33,135 nucleotides of DNA from Oscillospiraceae bacterium. Its GTDB lineage: Bacteria > Bacillota > Clostridia > Oscillospirales > CAG-272. The translations under genes were made by a program, and so were the position numbers. Numbering within the stretch: position 1 is the stretch's first letter; the number at the start of each line of letters is the position of its first letter. Below, piece after piece: positions 7,579 through 16,713 of this stretch. The notes beneath the pieces are model-generated. The model did not search any database. It was not told the DNA's origin and saw only the letters and a program-made list of their open reading frames with translations. Where the stretch lies: contig SVRY01000028.1 in assembly GCA_015064585.1 (NCBI GenBank), positions 1 through 33,135 of the forward strand. The letters are read 5' to 3'.

Positions 7579-9042
7579 ATGAAAAAATCATCCATTTTCA
7601 TACTATCGGCATGGATGCTGGCGTTGTGCCTGTTGTTTGCTTCTTGCGGGAAAGCAACAAACGATCCCGATCAAACATCTCCCCCCGATCCTGCGCCTTC
7701 CGTGCCCGAAGATCCAACCGTTCCCAAGGATCCCACCGTTCCCAAGGATCCCACCATTCCCGAGAATCCGCCCGAGGATCCCACCATCGATCCTGTAGAC
7801 CCCCCTGTGGATCCCCCCATAGATCCCCCCAAGCCTCCCATTGATCCTTCCGTTGATCTTCCCGCACTGAAAACCGACACGCCGACGATCCATATTTATA
7901 CCGAAGACGGCTGTGAGATCCCCACCGACAAAAGTGAGGTCAACTGCACGGTATATCTGCAAAGCGTTTTGACAGACCAGTGCGCAAACGATCTGACAGC
8001 CACCATCCGCTGCCGCGGAAACGGCTCCATGACCGTGGGCAAACGCACCGGAAAATTCCCTTACAAGCTGAAATTCCAGGAAAAGATCAATGTTTTTGAT
8101 CTGGGTGACGGCAAAGAAAAGGATTGGGTCCTGCTTGCCCATGTGGGCGATCAAACCCTGCTTCGTAATTACGCCGCTAAGTTAATGGGCGATCTGCTCA
8201 CCGGCATTCCCTACTCTCCCAACGCACGCCTTGTCAATGTCTACTTAAACGGCGATTACATCGGTGTTTACGAGCTGTGCGAACAGGTGGAAGTCAAGAA
8301 CAACCGCATTGACATTGACGATTCCCTCACCGGGCCGGAAAACGGTTTCCTTGTGGAACTGGATAACTACGCCAGCCGTCCCTATGTCCGCATCAACGGT
8401 CAGAAGTACGGCATCAAGAGCGAGGTGCTTTCCGATGAACAGGTCACTTTCATCGAAGAATATCTGAATGAAGTATATAATGCCATTGTGGAAGGCGACC
8501 AAACGACGCTGGAAGAACTGGTAGACATGAACTCTCTTGTGGATATGTATCTTTTGCAGGAATTTGCCAAAAATATCGATGCGGGCTGGTCCAGCTTCTT
8601 TATGTATCGGGAAGCGGGCGGCAAGCTGATCTTCGCCCCGCCTTGGGACTTTGACCTCTCTCTCGGAAATGACGCCCGCCTTGACAACGGTTCGTACGAA
8701 GACCTGTATATCGGTACCGGCAGACCCGGTTTTATGCAAAACCATGAATGGTACAATATGCTGTACTCCGAAAATGAGTGGTTCCAAGATATGGCAGCTG
8801 CACGCTGGCGCGAAATTACCGGCACAGTGGTTCCTGCCGTGATCCGGGGGGTGCGCGACGCAGCCGATGCCATTGCCGAGGATATGGAACGCAATTTCAC
8901 TGTATGGGATTTCTTAGGAGAAAAGCAACAGCAAGAGCCCCGCGCCGTTTGGGAATTGACCACCTATGAAGCGCACATCGATTATCTTATCAAATGGATG
9001 GAAAACCGAAAGGCTTGGCTGGATAACGAATTTTCCGCCTGA
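7579..9042 (+). CDS. CotH-family lipoprotein kinase, copy 2, with a long Asp-Pro linker
   Basis: This 487-residue protein starts at ATG 7579 behind AAAGGAG. Lipobox LFASC is followed by an unusually long Asp/Pro linker of about 70 residues built from repeated D-P-T-V-P-K and D-P-P-V/I units, probably a stiff spacer through the cell wall. The kinase domain closely follows copy 1: IRCRGNGSMTVGKRTGKFPY, KDWVLLAHVGDQTLLRN, YLNGDYIGVYELCEQVE, ENGFLVELDNY, KNIDAGWSSFFMYRE and PPWDFDLSLGND. A Ser-Leu replaces Ala-Phe after the DFD motif, a mild change. All presumed catalytic residues are kept, so it should be active. A strong terminator ends the two-gene transcript. Confidence 0.88.
   Translation: MKKSSIFILSAWMLALCLLFASCGKATNDPDQTSPPDPAPSVPEDPTVPKDPTVPKDPTIPENPPEDPTIDPVDPPVDPPIDPPKPPIDPSVDLPALKTDTPTIHIYTEDGCEIPTDKSEVNCTVYLQSVLTDQCANDLTATIRCRGNGSMTVGKRTGKFPYKLKFQEKINVFDLGDGKEKDWVLLAHVGDQTLLRNYAAKLMGDLLTGIPYSPNARLVNVYLNGDYIGVYELCEQVEVKNNRIDIDDSLTGPENGFLVELDNYASRPYVRINGQKYGIKSEVLSDEQVTFIEEYLNEVYNAIVEGDQTTLEELVDMNSLVDMYLLQEFAKNIDAGWSSFFMYREAGGKLIFAPPWDFDLSLGNDARLDNGSYEDLYIGTGRPGFMQNHEWYNMLYSENEWFQDMAAARWREITGTVVPAVIRGVRDAADAIAEDMERNFTVWDFLGEKQQQEPRAVWELTTYEAHIDYLIKWMENRKAWLDNEFSA
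7711..7860 (+). repeat. Short tandem repeats encoding the Asp-Pro linker
   Basis: Three near-identical 18-bp units (7711-7728, 7729-7746, 7747-7764) begin GATCC and encode D-P-T-V/I-P-K/E. They pass into degenerate 12-bp D-P-P-V/I units up to about 7860. All repeat lengths are multiples of 3, so copy-number change would alter linker length without breaking the frame. Confidence 0.8.
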
Positions 9043-9063
9043 TCCCTCTATGACAAATATAAC

Positions 9064-9104
9064 AATGCTGAGAAGATTCTGTTTGATTTTCTCAGCATTT
9101 CTTT
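9064..9104 (+). terminator. Intrinsic terminator after CotH copy 2
   Basis: AATGCTGAGAA (9064-9074) pairs with TTCTCAGCATT (9089-9099), followed by TCTTTCT. An 11-bp stem with a 14-nt loop. Confidence 0.8.
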
Positions 9105-9132
9105 CTAATTTGTAAACATTCTCATAAAGTAC

Positions 9133-9161
9133 TTGCAAAAAGACAAAAAAAATGATAGAAT
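9133..9161 (+). promoter_or_regulatory. Sigma-A-type promoter for CotH copy 3
   Basis: TTGCAA (9133-9138), 17 bp, TAGAAT (9156-9161). Transcription would start near 9168, which rules out the longest possible reading frame starting at 9133 and supports GTG 9220. Confidence 0.65.
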
Positions 9162-9219
9162 AATGGATGATGCGAAAAACAAAAGAAAATCAATTGTTAC
9201 CGTAGGAGAAAATAGGACT

Positions 9220-10548
9220 GTGAAACGATCTGTACCGACCACACTGACAGCCATTGTCTTGCTTCTTTGCTCTCTGCTGATGTCCTGCGGCTCCCCCAAC
9301 AAACAGGACGGCAATGAGAATCCCAAAAACGAAACACCTGACACTTTGGATACTACCCCGGTAATCTACATCAACACCGCTGAAGAAAAAGAGATCCCCG
9401 TGACCAAGGAAGAGGTGGACTGCACCGTTACCCTGGCGCACAAGGATCAAGAGCACTGTGCCACCGATCTTTCCGCCACTGTGCGTTGCCGCGGCAACGG
9501 CTCCATGACAGTGGGCAAGCGCACCGGAAAATTCCCCTATAAACTGAAATTTGCCAGAAAGGTCAACCCCTTTGGCTTGGGAGATGATGCCGAAAAGGAC
9601 TGGGTTCTGCTTGCCCATGTGGGCGACCAGACCATGCTGCGCAACTTTGCAGCCAAACTGCTCGGCGAAAAGCTGACAGGTATTCCCTATTCCCCCAACG
9701 TGATGCTGGTCAATGTATTTCTCAACGGCGAATACATCGGCGTTTATGAGCTGACCGAGCAGATCGAAGTCAAGGACTGCCGCATTGATATCCACGATGA
9801 ATTAACCGGCAAGGAAAACGGCTTTCTGATCGAGCTGGATGCCTACGCGGCAACAGCCACCGACGATGACGATCCCTCTTTTCTGGTGGGTAACCATTAC
9901 TATACCATCAAAAGCGATGTTTACAACGAACATCAGTTAGGCTATATCCGCAATTACATCACCCAAGCGGAAGCCGCCATATACGCCGGCGACAGGGACG
10001 CCATTTCCCAACTGATCGATATAAACTCCCTTGTGGATATGTTCCTTTTGCAGGAATACGCCAAAAACATTGATGTGGGATTTTCCAGCTTTTATATGTA
10101 CAAGGATATAGACGGCAAGCTGTTCTTTGCCCCTCCTTGGGACTTTGACCTTGCCTTCGGCAATGACGCACGTCTGGACAACGGTTCCTATGAAGAATTT
10201 TACGTGGGCACCGGCAGAAAGGATTTTCGCCAAAACCACGACTGGTATATCGCCTTATACAGCTACACCGACTGGTTCAAAGAGCTGGTCAAGACCCGCT
10301 GGGCAGAGATTACCGATACTGTCATTCCCGAGGTGATCGATGCGGTGAAAAAAACAGCTTCGGCAATTGAAACCGATATGCAGTTTAATTACAAGCACTG
10401 GGAATTCCTCGGCAAAAAACAACAGCAAGAGCCCAAAGAGATCGTCAATTTGCGCACCTATAAGGAGCACGCCGACTATCTCATCCGCTGGATGGAAAAC
10501 CGCAAGGCTTGGCTGGACACAGCATTTTCCTCACTGCAAAATCAATGA
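9220..10548 (+). CDS. CotH-family lipoprotein kinase, copy 3
   Basis: This 442-residue protein starts at GTG 9220 behind TAGGAGA. The upstream extension would lie inside the promoter and hide the signal peptide. The sequence starts VKRSV, then a hydrophobic core and lipobox LLMSC, then a short Asn/Lys/Glu linker, unlike the long Pro linker of copy 2. The kinase domain is again complete: VRCRGNGSMTVGKRTGKFPY, KDWVLLAHVGDQTMLRN, FLNGEYIGVYELTEQIE, NGFLIELDAY, KNIDVGFSSFYMYKD and PPWDFDLAFGND. It carries a small insertion of acidic residues (ATDDDDPS) where copies 1 and 2 have a shorter loop. It has its own promoter and terminator, so it can be expressed apart from copies 1 and 2. Confidence 0.88.
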   Translation: MKRSVPTTLTAIVLLLCSLLMSCGSPNKQDGNENPKNETPDTLDTTPVIYINTAEEKEIPVTKEEVDCTVTLAHKDQEHCATDLSATVRCRGNGSMTVGKRTGKFPYKLKFARKVNPFGLGDDAEKDWVLLAHVGDQTMLRNFAAKLLGEKLTGIPYSPNVMLVNVFLNGEYIGVYELTEQIEVKDCRIDIHDELTGKENGFLIELDAYAATATDDDDPSFLVGNHYYTIKSDVYNEHQLGYIRNYITQAEAAIYAGDRDAISQLIDINSLVDMFLLQEYAKNIDVGFSSFYMYKDIDGKLFFAPPWDFDLAFGNDARLDNGSYEEFYVGTGRKDFRQNHDWYIALYSYTDWFKELVKTRWAEITDTVIPEVIDAVKKTASAIETDMQFNYKHWEFLGKKQQQEPKEIVNLRTYKEHADYLIRWMENRKAWLDTAFSSLQNQ

Positions 10549-10551
10549 TCC

Positions 10552-10577
10552 AAACCGCTCTTCGGAGCGGTTTTTTT
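10552..10577 (+). terminator. Intrinsic terminator after CotH copy 3
   Basis: AAACCGCTC-TTCG-GAGCGGTTT with a stable UUCG tetraloop, followed by a run of T. It begins 4 bp after the stop codon. Confidence 0.92.
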
Positions 10578-10695
10578 GTTTGTAAAGATCCAAAGGAGGG
10601 ATCGGATACGCCTGCCTTGTTTGTTATTTTTTTAACATTCCTGTGCCGAGCTTGGCATTTTCTCGGATTTATTCACATTTTTTTCACCTAAAAAC

Positions 10696-10724
10696 TTGCA
10701 ATTCAAGACAAAGCGTGGTATAAT
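10696..10724 (+). promoter_or_regulatory. Sigma-A-type promoter for prfC
   Basis: TTGCAA (10696-10701), 17 bp, TATAAT (10719-10724), 41 bp before the GTG start at 10765. Confidence 0.8.
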
Positions 10725-10764
10725 AACACGATTTTATATTATTTGGAAAAAGAGGATTTACGCT

Positions 10765-12363
10765 GTGGCAACCATGCAAGAAGAAATTAAAAGAAGAAGA
10801 ACATTTGCCATCATATCTCACCCCGACGCGGGTAAAACAACACTGACCGAAAAATTCCTTCTCTACGGCGGCGCCATTCAGTCCGCCGGTGCCGTTAAGG
10901 GAAAGTCCAGCGACCGTCACGCGGTTTCCGACTGGATGGAGCTGGAAAAGCAAAGAGGTATCTCCATCACCTCATCGGTTCTGCAATTTGAATACGACGG
11001 ATACTGCATCAACATTCTGGACACCCCCGGACACCAGGACTTCTCGGAGGACACCTACCGTACCCTCATGGCTGCCGACTCTGCGGTCATGGTCATTGAT
11101 GCCGCCAAGGGTATTGAACCCCAGACCAGAAAGCTGTTCAAGGTCTGTGCCATGCGCGACATTCCGATCTTCACTTTTATCAACAAGCTGGACCGTGAAG
11201 CCCAGGATCCTTTTGATCTGCTGGACGAGCTGGAAAGAGAATTCGGCATCGGAACATATCCTATGAACTGGCCCATTGGCTGCGGCAAGGAGTTTAAAGG
11301 GGTATTTGACCGCCAAAACCGCAGTATTTTGGCATACGATCAGTTCCACGCGGGCAGACGCAAGATAGAAGCCATCTCCTGCGATATTACCGACACCGAT
11401 CAGCTGGATACCCTCATTGGGCAGACGGCAAGAGAAACCCTTGTGGAGCAGGTGGAGCTGTTGGACGTTGCCAGCTTTGACTTTGATCTGGAAAAGGTAC
11501 GCCACGGAAAGCTCAGCCCCGTATTCTTCGGCTCGGCACTGAATAACTTCGGCGTGGAAAGCTTTTTGCAGGCGTTTTTGTCTATGACCACCCCGCCGCT
11601 GCCCTATCACACCGAAGAAGCGACGGTGGATCCCTTTGATAACCGTTTTTCTGCCTTTGTCTTTAAGATCCAAGCAAACATGAATAAAATGCACCGCGAC
11701 CGTATTGCCTTTATGCGTATCTGCTCGGGTAAATTTGAGCGCGGTAAGGAATATTACCACCTGCAGGGAAACAAGACCACCCGTCTTTCCCAGCCTCAGC
11801 AAATGATGGCGCAAGAACGCGAGGTCATCGAAGAAGCCTTTGCGGGCGACATCATCGGCGTATTTGACCCCGGCGTATTCTCTATTGGTGACACCATCAC
11901 AGACCCCGGCATGAAGGTACAGTTTAAAGGCATTCCCACCTTTGCCCCCGAGCATTTCGCTTTGGTGGAGCAGGTGGATTCCATGAAGCGCAAGCAATTT
12001 GCCAAAGGCATGGAGCAGATCGCAAGAGAGGGTGCTATCCAGATCTTCTTCTATCCCGGCACCGGTATGGAGCGTGTGGTGGTAGGCGTGGTTGGTATGC
12101 TGCAGTATGACGTGCTGGAGCACCGTATGCTGACCGAATACGGCGTGAAGTACCGCAAAATGGACATGGCCCATTCGCTCATCCGCTATATCGACACCCC
12201 CGATCTTGACCCTGCCTCCCTCAAGCTCTCCGACAGCACCATTTGGGTCAAGGACGTGCACGACAAGGACCTTCTTATTTTCGACGGTGAATGGGCAATG
12301 CGTTGGGCAAAAGAAAAAAATCCCACCCTCATTCTGCGCGAATTCAACACTGCGGAGCAGTAA
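10765..12363 (+). CDS. prfC: Peptide chain release factor 3 (RF-3)
   Basis: This 532-residue translational GTPase removes RF1/RF2 from the ribosome after peptide release. The start GTG 10765 is 8 nt after AGAGGA; ATG 10774 is the alternative but is too far from that site. GTPase motifs: SHPDAGKTT (P-loop), RGISITSSV (switch I), DTPGHQDF (G3) and NKLD (G4). The length matches the family (about 530) and the RF3-specific insert FKGVFDRQNRSIL is present, which separates it from EF-G and TetM-type proteins. It stands behind its own promoter. The GH89 gene follows after 73 bp with no clear terminator, so read-through is possible, without a functional link. Confidence 0.96.
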   Translation: MATMQEEIKRRRTFAIISHPDAGKTTLTEKFLLYGGAIQSAGAVKGKSSDRHAVSDWMELEKQRGISITSSVLQFEYDGYCINILDTPGHQDFSEDTYRTLMAADSAVMVIDAAKGIEPQTRKLFKVCAMRDIPIFTFINKLDREAQDPFDLLDELEREFGIGTYPMNWPIGCGKEFKGVFDRQNRSILAYDQFHAGRRKIEAISCDITDTDQLDTLIGQTARETLVEQVELLDVASFDFDLEKVRHGKLSPVFFGSALNNFGVESFLQAFLSMTTPPLPYHTEEATVDPFDNRFSAFVFKIQANMNKMHRDRIAFMRICSGKFERGKEYYHLQGNKTTRLSQPQQMMAQEREVIEEAFAGDIIGVFDPGVFSIGDTITDPGMKVQFKGIPTFAPEHFALVEQVDSMKRKQFAKGMEQIAREGAIQIFFYPGTGMERVVVGVVGMLQYDVLEHRMLTEYGVKYRKMDMAHSLIRYIDTPDLDPASLKLSDSTIWVKDVHDKDLLIFDGEWAMRWAKEKNPTLILREFNTAEQ

Positions 12364-12436
12364 AACACCACATTTGAATCAATCTAACAAACAGCATATA
12401 TCTTAAGTGATGTAACAGACACAGGAGGTGTACATC

Positions 12437-15400
12437 ATGACAAAACTCGCAAACGTTGCCCTCGGTAAACCGGCAAACGGTTTGGGCATGGGAGTCTCTG
12501 CCGTCACAGACGGCATCAAGGACCGCGGTGTCCACTGGGACGGCGGTATTGCACCTGCGTATGTCACGGTTGACCTGTGCGGATACTACCGCATTTCGGA
12601 AATCAACCTTGTCACCTATTACGGGGACAAACGCAGCTACCGCTTCTCGGTTTCGGTAAGCATTGACCGAAAAAATTTTGAGACAGTGGCAGTGCAGGTG
12701 GACGATGTTGTCGCCACAGAAGAGGGCTACAGCCTGTCTTTTGCCGAAACCATCGCGCGGTATGTCCGCGTCACCATGACCCACAACACAGCCAACCGCT
12801 CGGTGCACATCGCAGAGCTTGCGGTGTACGGAAAGGAAGATCTTGACTTCGTTCCGCCCCCCAAGAATTCTGCTCTGTTTGATCCGCCCGACCTTGCCTT
12901 CGGCAAGCCCACCCACGCGGGAAGAAACAATGTTTTCTCCCCCTCGGCAGTAGACGGAAATCCCGACAGCCGTTGGATCGGCGACCGTTATCCCTGCCAT
13001 CTGGACGTGGATCTGGAGGACAACTATCTCATCAACCGCCTGTCACTGGTAGGAAGCTATAAATTTGATGAATCCTACCGTCTGTATACTTCTCTTGACG
13101 GTGTACACTTTGACTATGTGTGCGACGGAAAGATCTTTGTGGCAAACGGCTCCACCCATACGCTGACCTTCCGCGACCCTCTGCACGCCCGCGTGATCCG
13201 CGTTCTGATCACCTCCACCTCCCAAGGTGCCAGCGGCAGTTCCATTCTCACCGCCATCAAAGCGTACGGAGAAAAAGCACTTACCCCCGTGACCCCCACC
13301 CGCCGAACCATTTCGTTTGAAACCCACGATGCATGGCTGATGAAAAACCACGGCATCGATACCGCTGTCCTGAAGAACGACCGGGGATTGTACGACAAAA
13401 AGAAAACCTATACCGTCTTTGACACCGTGGAAGCCCTGCAGGGACTTGTGACCCGTGTGCTGGGGCAGGAATATGTTTCCTTCTTCAACTTCATCATTGA
13501 AGAAAACAATAGCGGCGATTACTATACCCTTTCCGAAATGGGAGGTAAGATCCGCATTGCCGCCAACTGCGGTGTTTCTGCCGCCGCGGGGCTGAATCAC
13601 TATTTGAAATACTTTTGCAATGTACAGGTCACACAGCAGACCAAACAGGTGAAAATGCCCGAGCGTATGCCGCGCATTGCCGAAAAGATCACGGTGCACT
13701 CCCCCTATGAGGTGCGCTACGCTTACAACTATTGTACCCTTTCCTATACGATGCCCTTTTTCGGCTACGAGCAGTGGCAAAGAGAGCTGGACTTCCTCAT
13801 GCTCTCGGGCGTGAATCTGATCCTGGATCTGACCGCCACTGAGGCACTTTGGGTCAGCTACTTGCAAAAGCTGGGCTACAGTGCCGACGACGCCAAGGAC
13901 TATGTCTGCGGCTACTGCTACAAAGCCTGGTGGCTCATGGGCAATCTGGAGGGCTACGGCGGCCCCGTTTCGGATTCCTGGGTGATCGATACCCTGGAAA
14001 TGGCACGCCGCAACCAGCGCTACATGACCGTCATGGGCGCGCAACCTGCCCTGCAGACCTTTGTGGGTGCCATGCCCGCCACCTTCGGGCGCATTGCCAA
14101 AAAGCATCTTTTGGATAAGGGCTTCTCGGACGTTTCCAAGTTTATGGCTCCCCAGGGGCTGTGGGCAGGGGGATTTGTCCGTCCCAATGTACTGAAAACC
14201 ACCTACGACGGCTACAGCTATCTGGCAAAGCTGTTCTATGACACACAAAATGAGATCTACGGACAAGTCTCCGACTATTATTGCGGTGATGTTTGCCACG
14301 AAGGCGGTATTATCCCCGAGGATCTGAGCAAACCCGAGATGTCAGCTACCATTTTGCAACAGCTGTTGGCATCCGATCCAAGTGCCGTTTGGATGCTGCA
14401 GGGCTGGTGGTCCAACCCCCACAAGGAGGTTTTGGACGGCTTTGGACAGTATCGCCGCGACCATATCATCATCCTTGACCTTGCCGCCCTTGCCAATCCC
14501 AAGTGGAGTGACACCAAAACATGGGACGGCAAAGAGTTTGGCGGTACCGGCTGGATCTACTGCAATCTGCACAACTACGGCGGCAGAACCGGTATGCACG
14601 GCAGACTGAAAGAAACCATGGAGCGTATAGTATATGCCAACCAAAATTCCCATTTGATGAAGGGAATCGGCATTACGCCCGAGGGAACCTTTGACGACCC
14701 CGTGGTGTATGACCTGTTTTGGGAAATGGGCTGGCGGGACAAGCCCTTTGATCTTGACGCATGGATAGCTGCCTATGTGCGCCGCCGCTACGGCGTGGAA
14801 AGTGTTGCCATGAGAAGAGCCTGGAGGCTGCTTACCAAAACGGTATACGGCAAGGAAAGCTACGACGGCACATCCAAGAACAATGTGATCAACGAAGATG
14901 CCTCTCTTGGCATGAAGCACTGTTCGGGCCCCTACTATAAGATCCCCTACGACAGAGCTGCCTTTGAAAAGGGCGTTTCACTGCTCATGGAAGAATGCAC
15001 CAACACCCTTTGCCAAAACGAAGGCTATGTTTACGATGCGCAGGATCTGATGCGCATGGTGCTGACCATTGCCTGCGACGACTACTTTGAGGTCATGAAG
15101 CGTGCCTTTGCCGTAAAGGACGGCGCTACTCTGGAAGCGGTGGGCGCACGCTATCTGGAAGCCATGCATTTGATCTCCCACTGCTCCACCTTCAATCGGG
15201 ATGAGCTGCTTGGCAACTGGATCGGCAGAGCATTCGACTGGATGCGGGATGAACGCACCGGAGAGTATGACGACTTTGACCGCGACATGATGCAGTACAA
15301 TGCCAAGATCCTTCTGACCTCCTGGGCATCCAGCCCCATCAATAACTACGCCAACCGCCAATACAACGGCTTAATGGAAGACTACTATATCCGTATGTGG

Positions 15401-15709
15401 GAAGAACTCATTAACAAGGCTGTGGCGGCCATCAAGGCAGGAGAAGAAGCACCCGTTTCTCTGGGAAAGCGTTGCTTTGAGATCGCTTGGGAATTCAATC
15501 TTGGCAGCAAGACCTATCCCCGCGCCACCGAAGACCCCGCAGACCCTGCGGCAGGTCTTGCGGCAACCTGGAAAAAGGTGAAAAAGCACCTTTATTCCCC
15601 CGAGATCCCCAAAACCATTGCCAAATTGGACATTCAAATGGCAAAGGGAGATGTAAAAACCAAAGACGGCGCTATTTCGGCAACCATTGCCACCAATATT
15701 GAGCACTGA
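12437..15709 (+). CDS. Glycoside hydrolase family 89 (alpha-N-acetylglucosaminidase-like) with two N-terminal F5/8 type C domains
   Basis: This 1090-residue protein starts at ATG 12437, 6 nt after a perfect AGGAGGTG. Residues about 1-130 and 145-285 are two discoidin/F5-8 type C (CBM32-like) domains (ALGKPANG, YVRVTMT and DLAFGKPTHAG, RVIRVLITS). A GH89 NAGLU N-terminal domain (GGKIRIAANCGVSAAAGLNHYL), the barrel (RYAYNYCTLSYTMPFFGYEQW) and a helical C-terminal domain follow. The two Glu positions expected for catalysis lie in DVCHEGG (near 622) and GITPEGT (near 749), 127 apart, close to the spacing in human NAGLU. GH89 enzymes release terminal alpha-GlcNAc, for example from mucin or heparan. 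No signal peptide or anchor is visible, which is odd for a protein with carbohydrate-binding domains. Confidence 0.92.
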   Translation: MTKLANVALGKPANGLGMGVSAVTDGIKDRGVHWDGGIAPAYVTVDLCGYYRISEINLVTYYGDKRSYRFSVSVSIDRKNFETVAVQVDDVVATEEGYSLSFAETIARYVRVTMTHNTANRSVHIAELAVYGKEDLDFVPPPKNSALFDPPDLAFGKPTHAGRNNVFSPSAVDGNPDSRWIGDRYPCHLDVDLEDNYLINRLSLVGSYKFDESYRLYTSLDGVHFDYVCDGKIFVANGSTHTLTFRDPLHARVIRVLITSTSQGASGSSILTAIKAYGEKALTPVTPTRRTISFETHDAWLMKNHGIDTAVLKNDRGLYDKKKTYTVFDTVEALQGLVTRVLGQEYVSFFNFIIEENNSGDYYTLSEMGGKIRIAANCGVSAAAGLNHYLKYFCNVQVTQQTKQVKMPERMPRIAEKITVHSPYEVRYAYNYCTLSYTMPFFGYEQWQRELDFLMLSGVNLILDLTATEALWVSYLQKLGYSADDAKDYVCGYCYKAWWLMGNLEGYGGPVSDSWVIDTLEMARRNQRYMTVMGAQPALQTFVGAMPATFGRIAKKHLLDKGFSDVSKFMAPQGLWAGGFVRPNVLKTTYDGYSYLAKLFYDTQNEIYGQVSDYYCGDVCHEGGIIPEDLSKPEMSATILQQLLASDPSAVWMLQGWWSNPHKEVLDGFGQYRRDHIIILDLAALANPKWSDTKTWDGKEFGGTGWIYCNLHNYGGRTGMHGRLKETMERIVYANQNSHLMKGIGITPEGTFDDPVVYDLFWEMGWRDKPFDLDAWIAAYVRRRYGVESVAMRRAWRLLTKTVYGKESYDGTSKNNVINEDASLGMKHCSGPYYKIPYDRAAFEKGVSLLMEECTNTLCQNEGYVYDAQDLMRMVLTIACDDYFEVMKRAFAVKDGATLEAVGARYLEAMHLISHCSTFNRDELLGNWIGRAFDWMRDERTGEYDDFDRDMMQYNAKILLTSWASSPINNYANRQYNGLMEDYYIRMWEELINKAVAAIKAGEEAPVSLGKRCFEIAWEFNLGSKTYPRATEDPADPAAGLAATWKKVKKHLYSPEIPKTIAKLDIQMAKGDVKTKDGAISATIATNIEH

Positions 15710-15754
15710 GCATACAATTGATCAAAGCAGGAAACATAAACTGTAAATATTAAT

Positions 15755-15799
15755 AACCCAACCAAAAGAGGAACAAAGTCTTTTTTGGTTGGGTTTTTC
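15755..15799 (+). terminator. Intrinsic terminator after the GH89 gene
   Basis: AACCCAACCAAAA (15755-15767) pairs with TTTTGGTTGGGTT (15783-15795), then TTTT. A 13-bp stem between two convergent genes; the minus-strand side lacks a T run. Confidence 0.85.
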
Positions 15800-15819
15800 G
15801 TATTTTTATAGGTAACAGA

Positions 15820-16698
15820 TTACGGAATATACAAATCGACAATGGTTTCGGGATATTGCGGGAAACAGATCGAGGTATGATAAGAAAGCGTATGGCTTTC
15901 AAAATCATATTTCATAATAAATATGTGGCAAGGAGATCCCAAAAATCCGTCGGTGATATAGAAATATGCAAGGTAGATCTCTCCATCCTTTTCAAACGCC
16001 TCACTGCAACCCGCCCCCATATTCTCTTTTCCCAGCTCCAGAATCTTTTTTCCTTCTGCGCAGGTCTCCAACAGCGAATTATCTGCAATTTTACTTTCTC
16101 CCGATTCCCTGTGGGTAATTTTCAATCGGTTTTGCGCAGACCCCAAATCTGTTTGCATCATATACAGCGGCGAGCGATTATGGTCGCCGCTTTTTTCGAT
16201 ATCATATGGCAGAGCATCGGTATCCACACGGCTTGTTTGACCGGTTGTTAAATCATATACAAAATATATTTGACCGAAATCTTCTTTTTGGGGATCGTCC
16301 GTTCTGAAATACAACCCCTCATCATAGTATTCTGCCGCTATGATTGGGCTGGGCACAGATACTGTATCGATCAATGTAATCTCGTTCGTTTCGTACTCCA
16401 TATACACGATATTGACAAGATCGGATTCTGCATCCTCGCAGTAGGCATATACCCCCTTCGCATCACTGATAATGACCTGCATGGGCGCATCATTGTAACA
16501 CAGCGTCTTTCGATCTATGATTTTATTACCAATGTGTATTTCATACGCCGTAATTAAAATATATTCATCGGAATTATCAAACGACGAAAAAGTATTGATT
16601 ATTTCACGCTGCTTTCGGGAAGAGTTTTCACAGGAAATCAAGCTGCACGATACCAGAATAACTACTAACAACAGTGTTATCAAGCGTTTCTTTTTCAC
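15820..16698 (-). CDS. Putative lipoprotein, possibly beta-propeller-like, unknown function
   Basis: This 292-residue protein starts at GTG 16698 behind AAGGAGG. Its N-terminus is basic (KKKRL), then hydrophobic, with lipobox SLISC and a further ENSSRKQ linker. The rest is a series of beta-strand-like segments (YILITAYEIHIG, GVYAYCEDA, IIAAEYYDEGLYFR, IYFVYDLTTGQTSRV, EIYLAYFYI, HIFIMKYDFESHTL) resembling a small propeller or solute-reading domain. This is inferred from the pattern, not from a known motif. It is the last gene of the five-gene ABC transporter operon, 15 bp after the membrane protein, and probably acts with it at the cell surface. Confidence 0.75.
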   Translation of the reverse strand: MKKKRLITLLLVVILVSCSLISCENSSRKQREIINTFSSFDNSDEYILITAYEIHIGNKIIDRKTLCYNDAPMQVIISDAKGVYAYCEDAESDLVNIVYMEYETNEITLIDTVSVPSPIIAAEYYDEGLYFRTDDPQKEDFGQIYFVYDLTTGQTSRVDTDALPYDIEKSGDHNRSPLYMMQTDLGSAQNRLKITHRESGESKIADNSLLETCAEGKKILELGKENMGAGCSEAFEKDGEIYLAYFYITDGFLGSPCHIFIMKYDFESHTLSYHTSICFPQYPETIVDLYIP

Positions 16699-16713
16699 TG
16701 TGATCCTCCTTCC

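Noticed and set aside
10972-12261. 429-aa minus-strand open frame opposite prfC
   Set aside because: Antisense shadow of a conserved GTPase gene; no site or domain.
13043-14299. 418-aa minus-strand open frame opposite the GH89 gene
   Set aside because: Antisense shadow; GH89 motifs are continuous on the plus strand.
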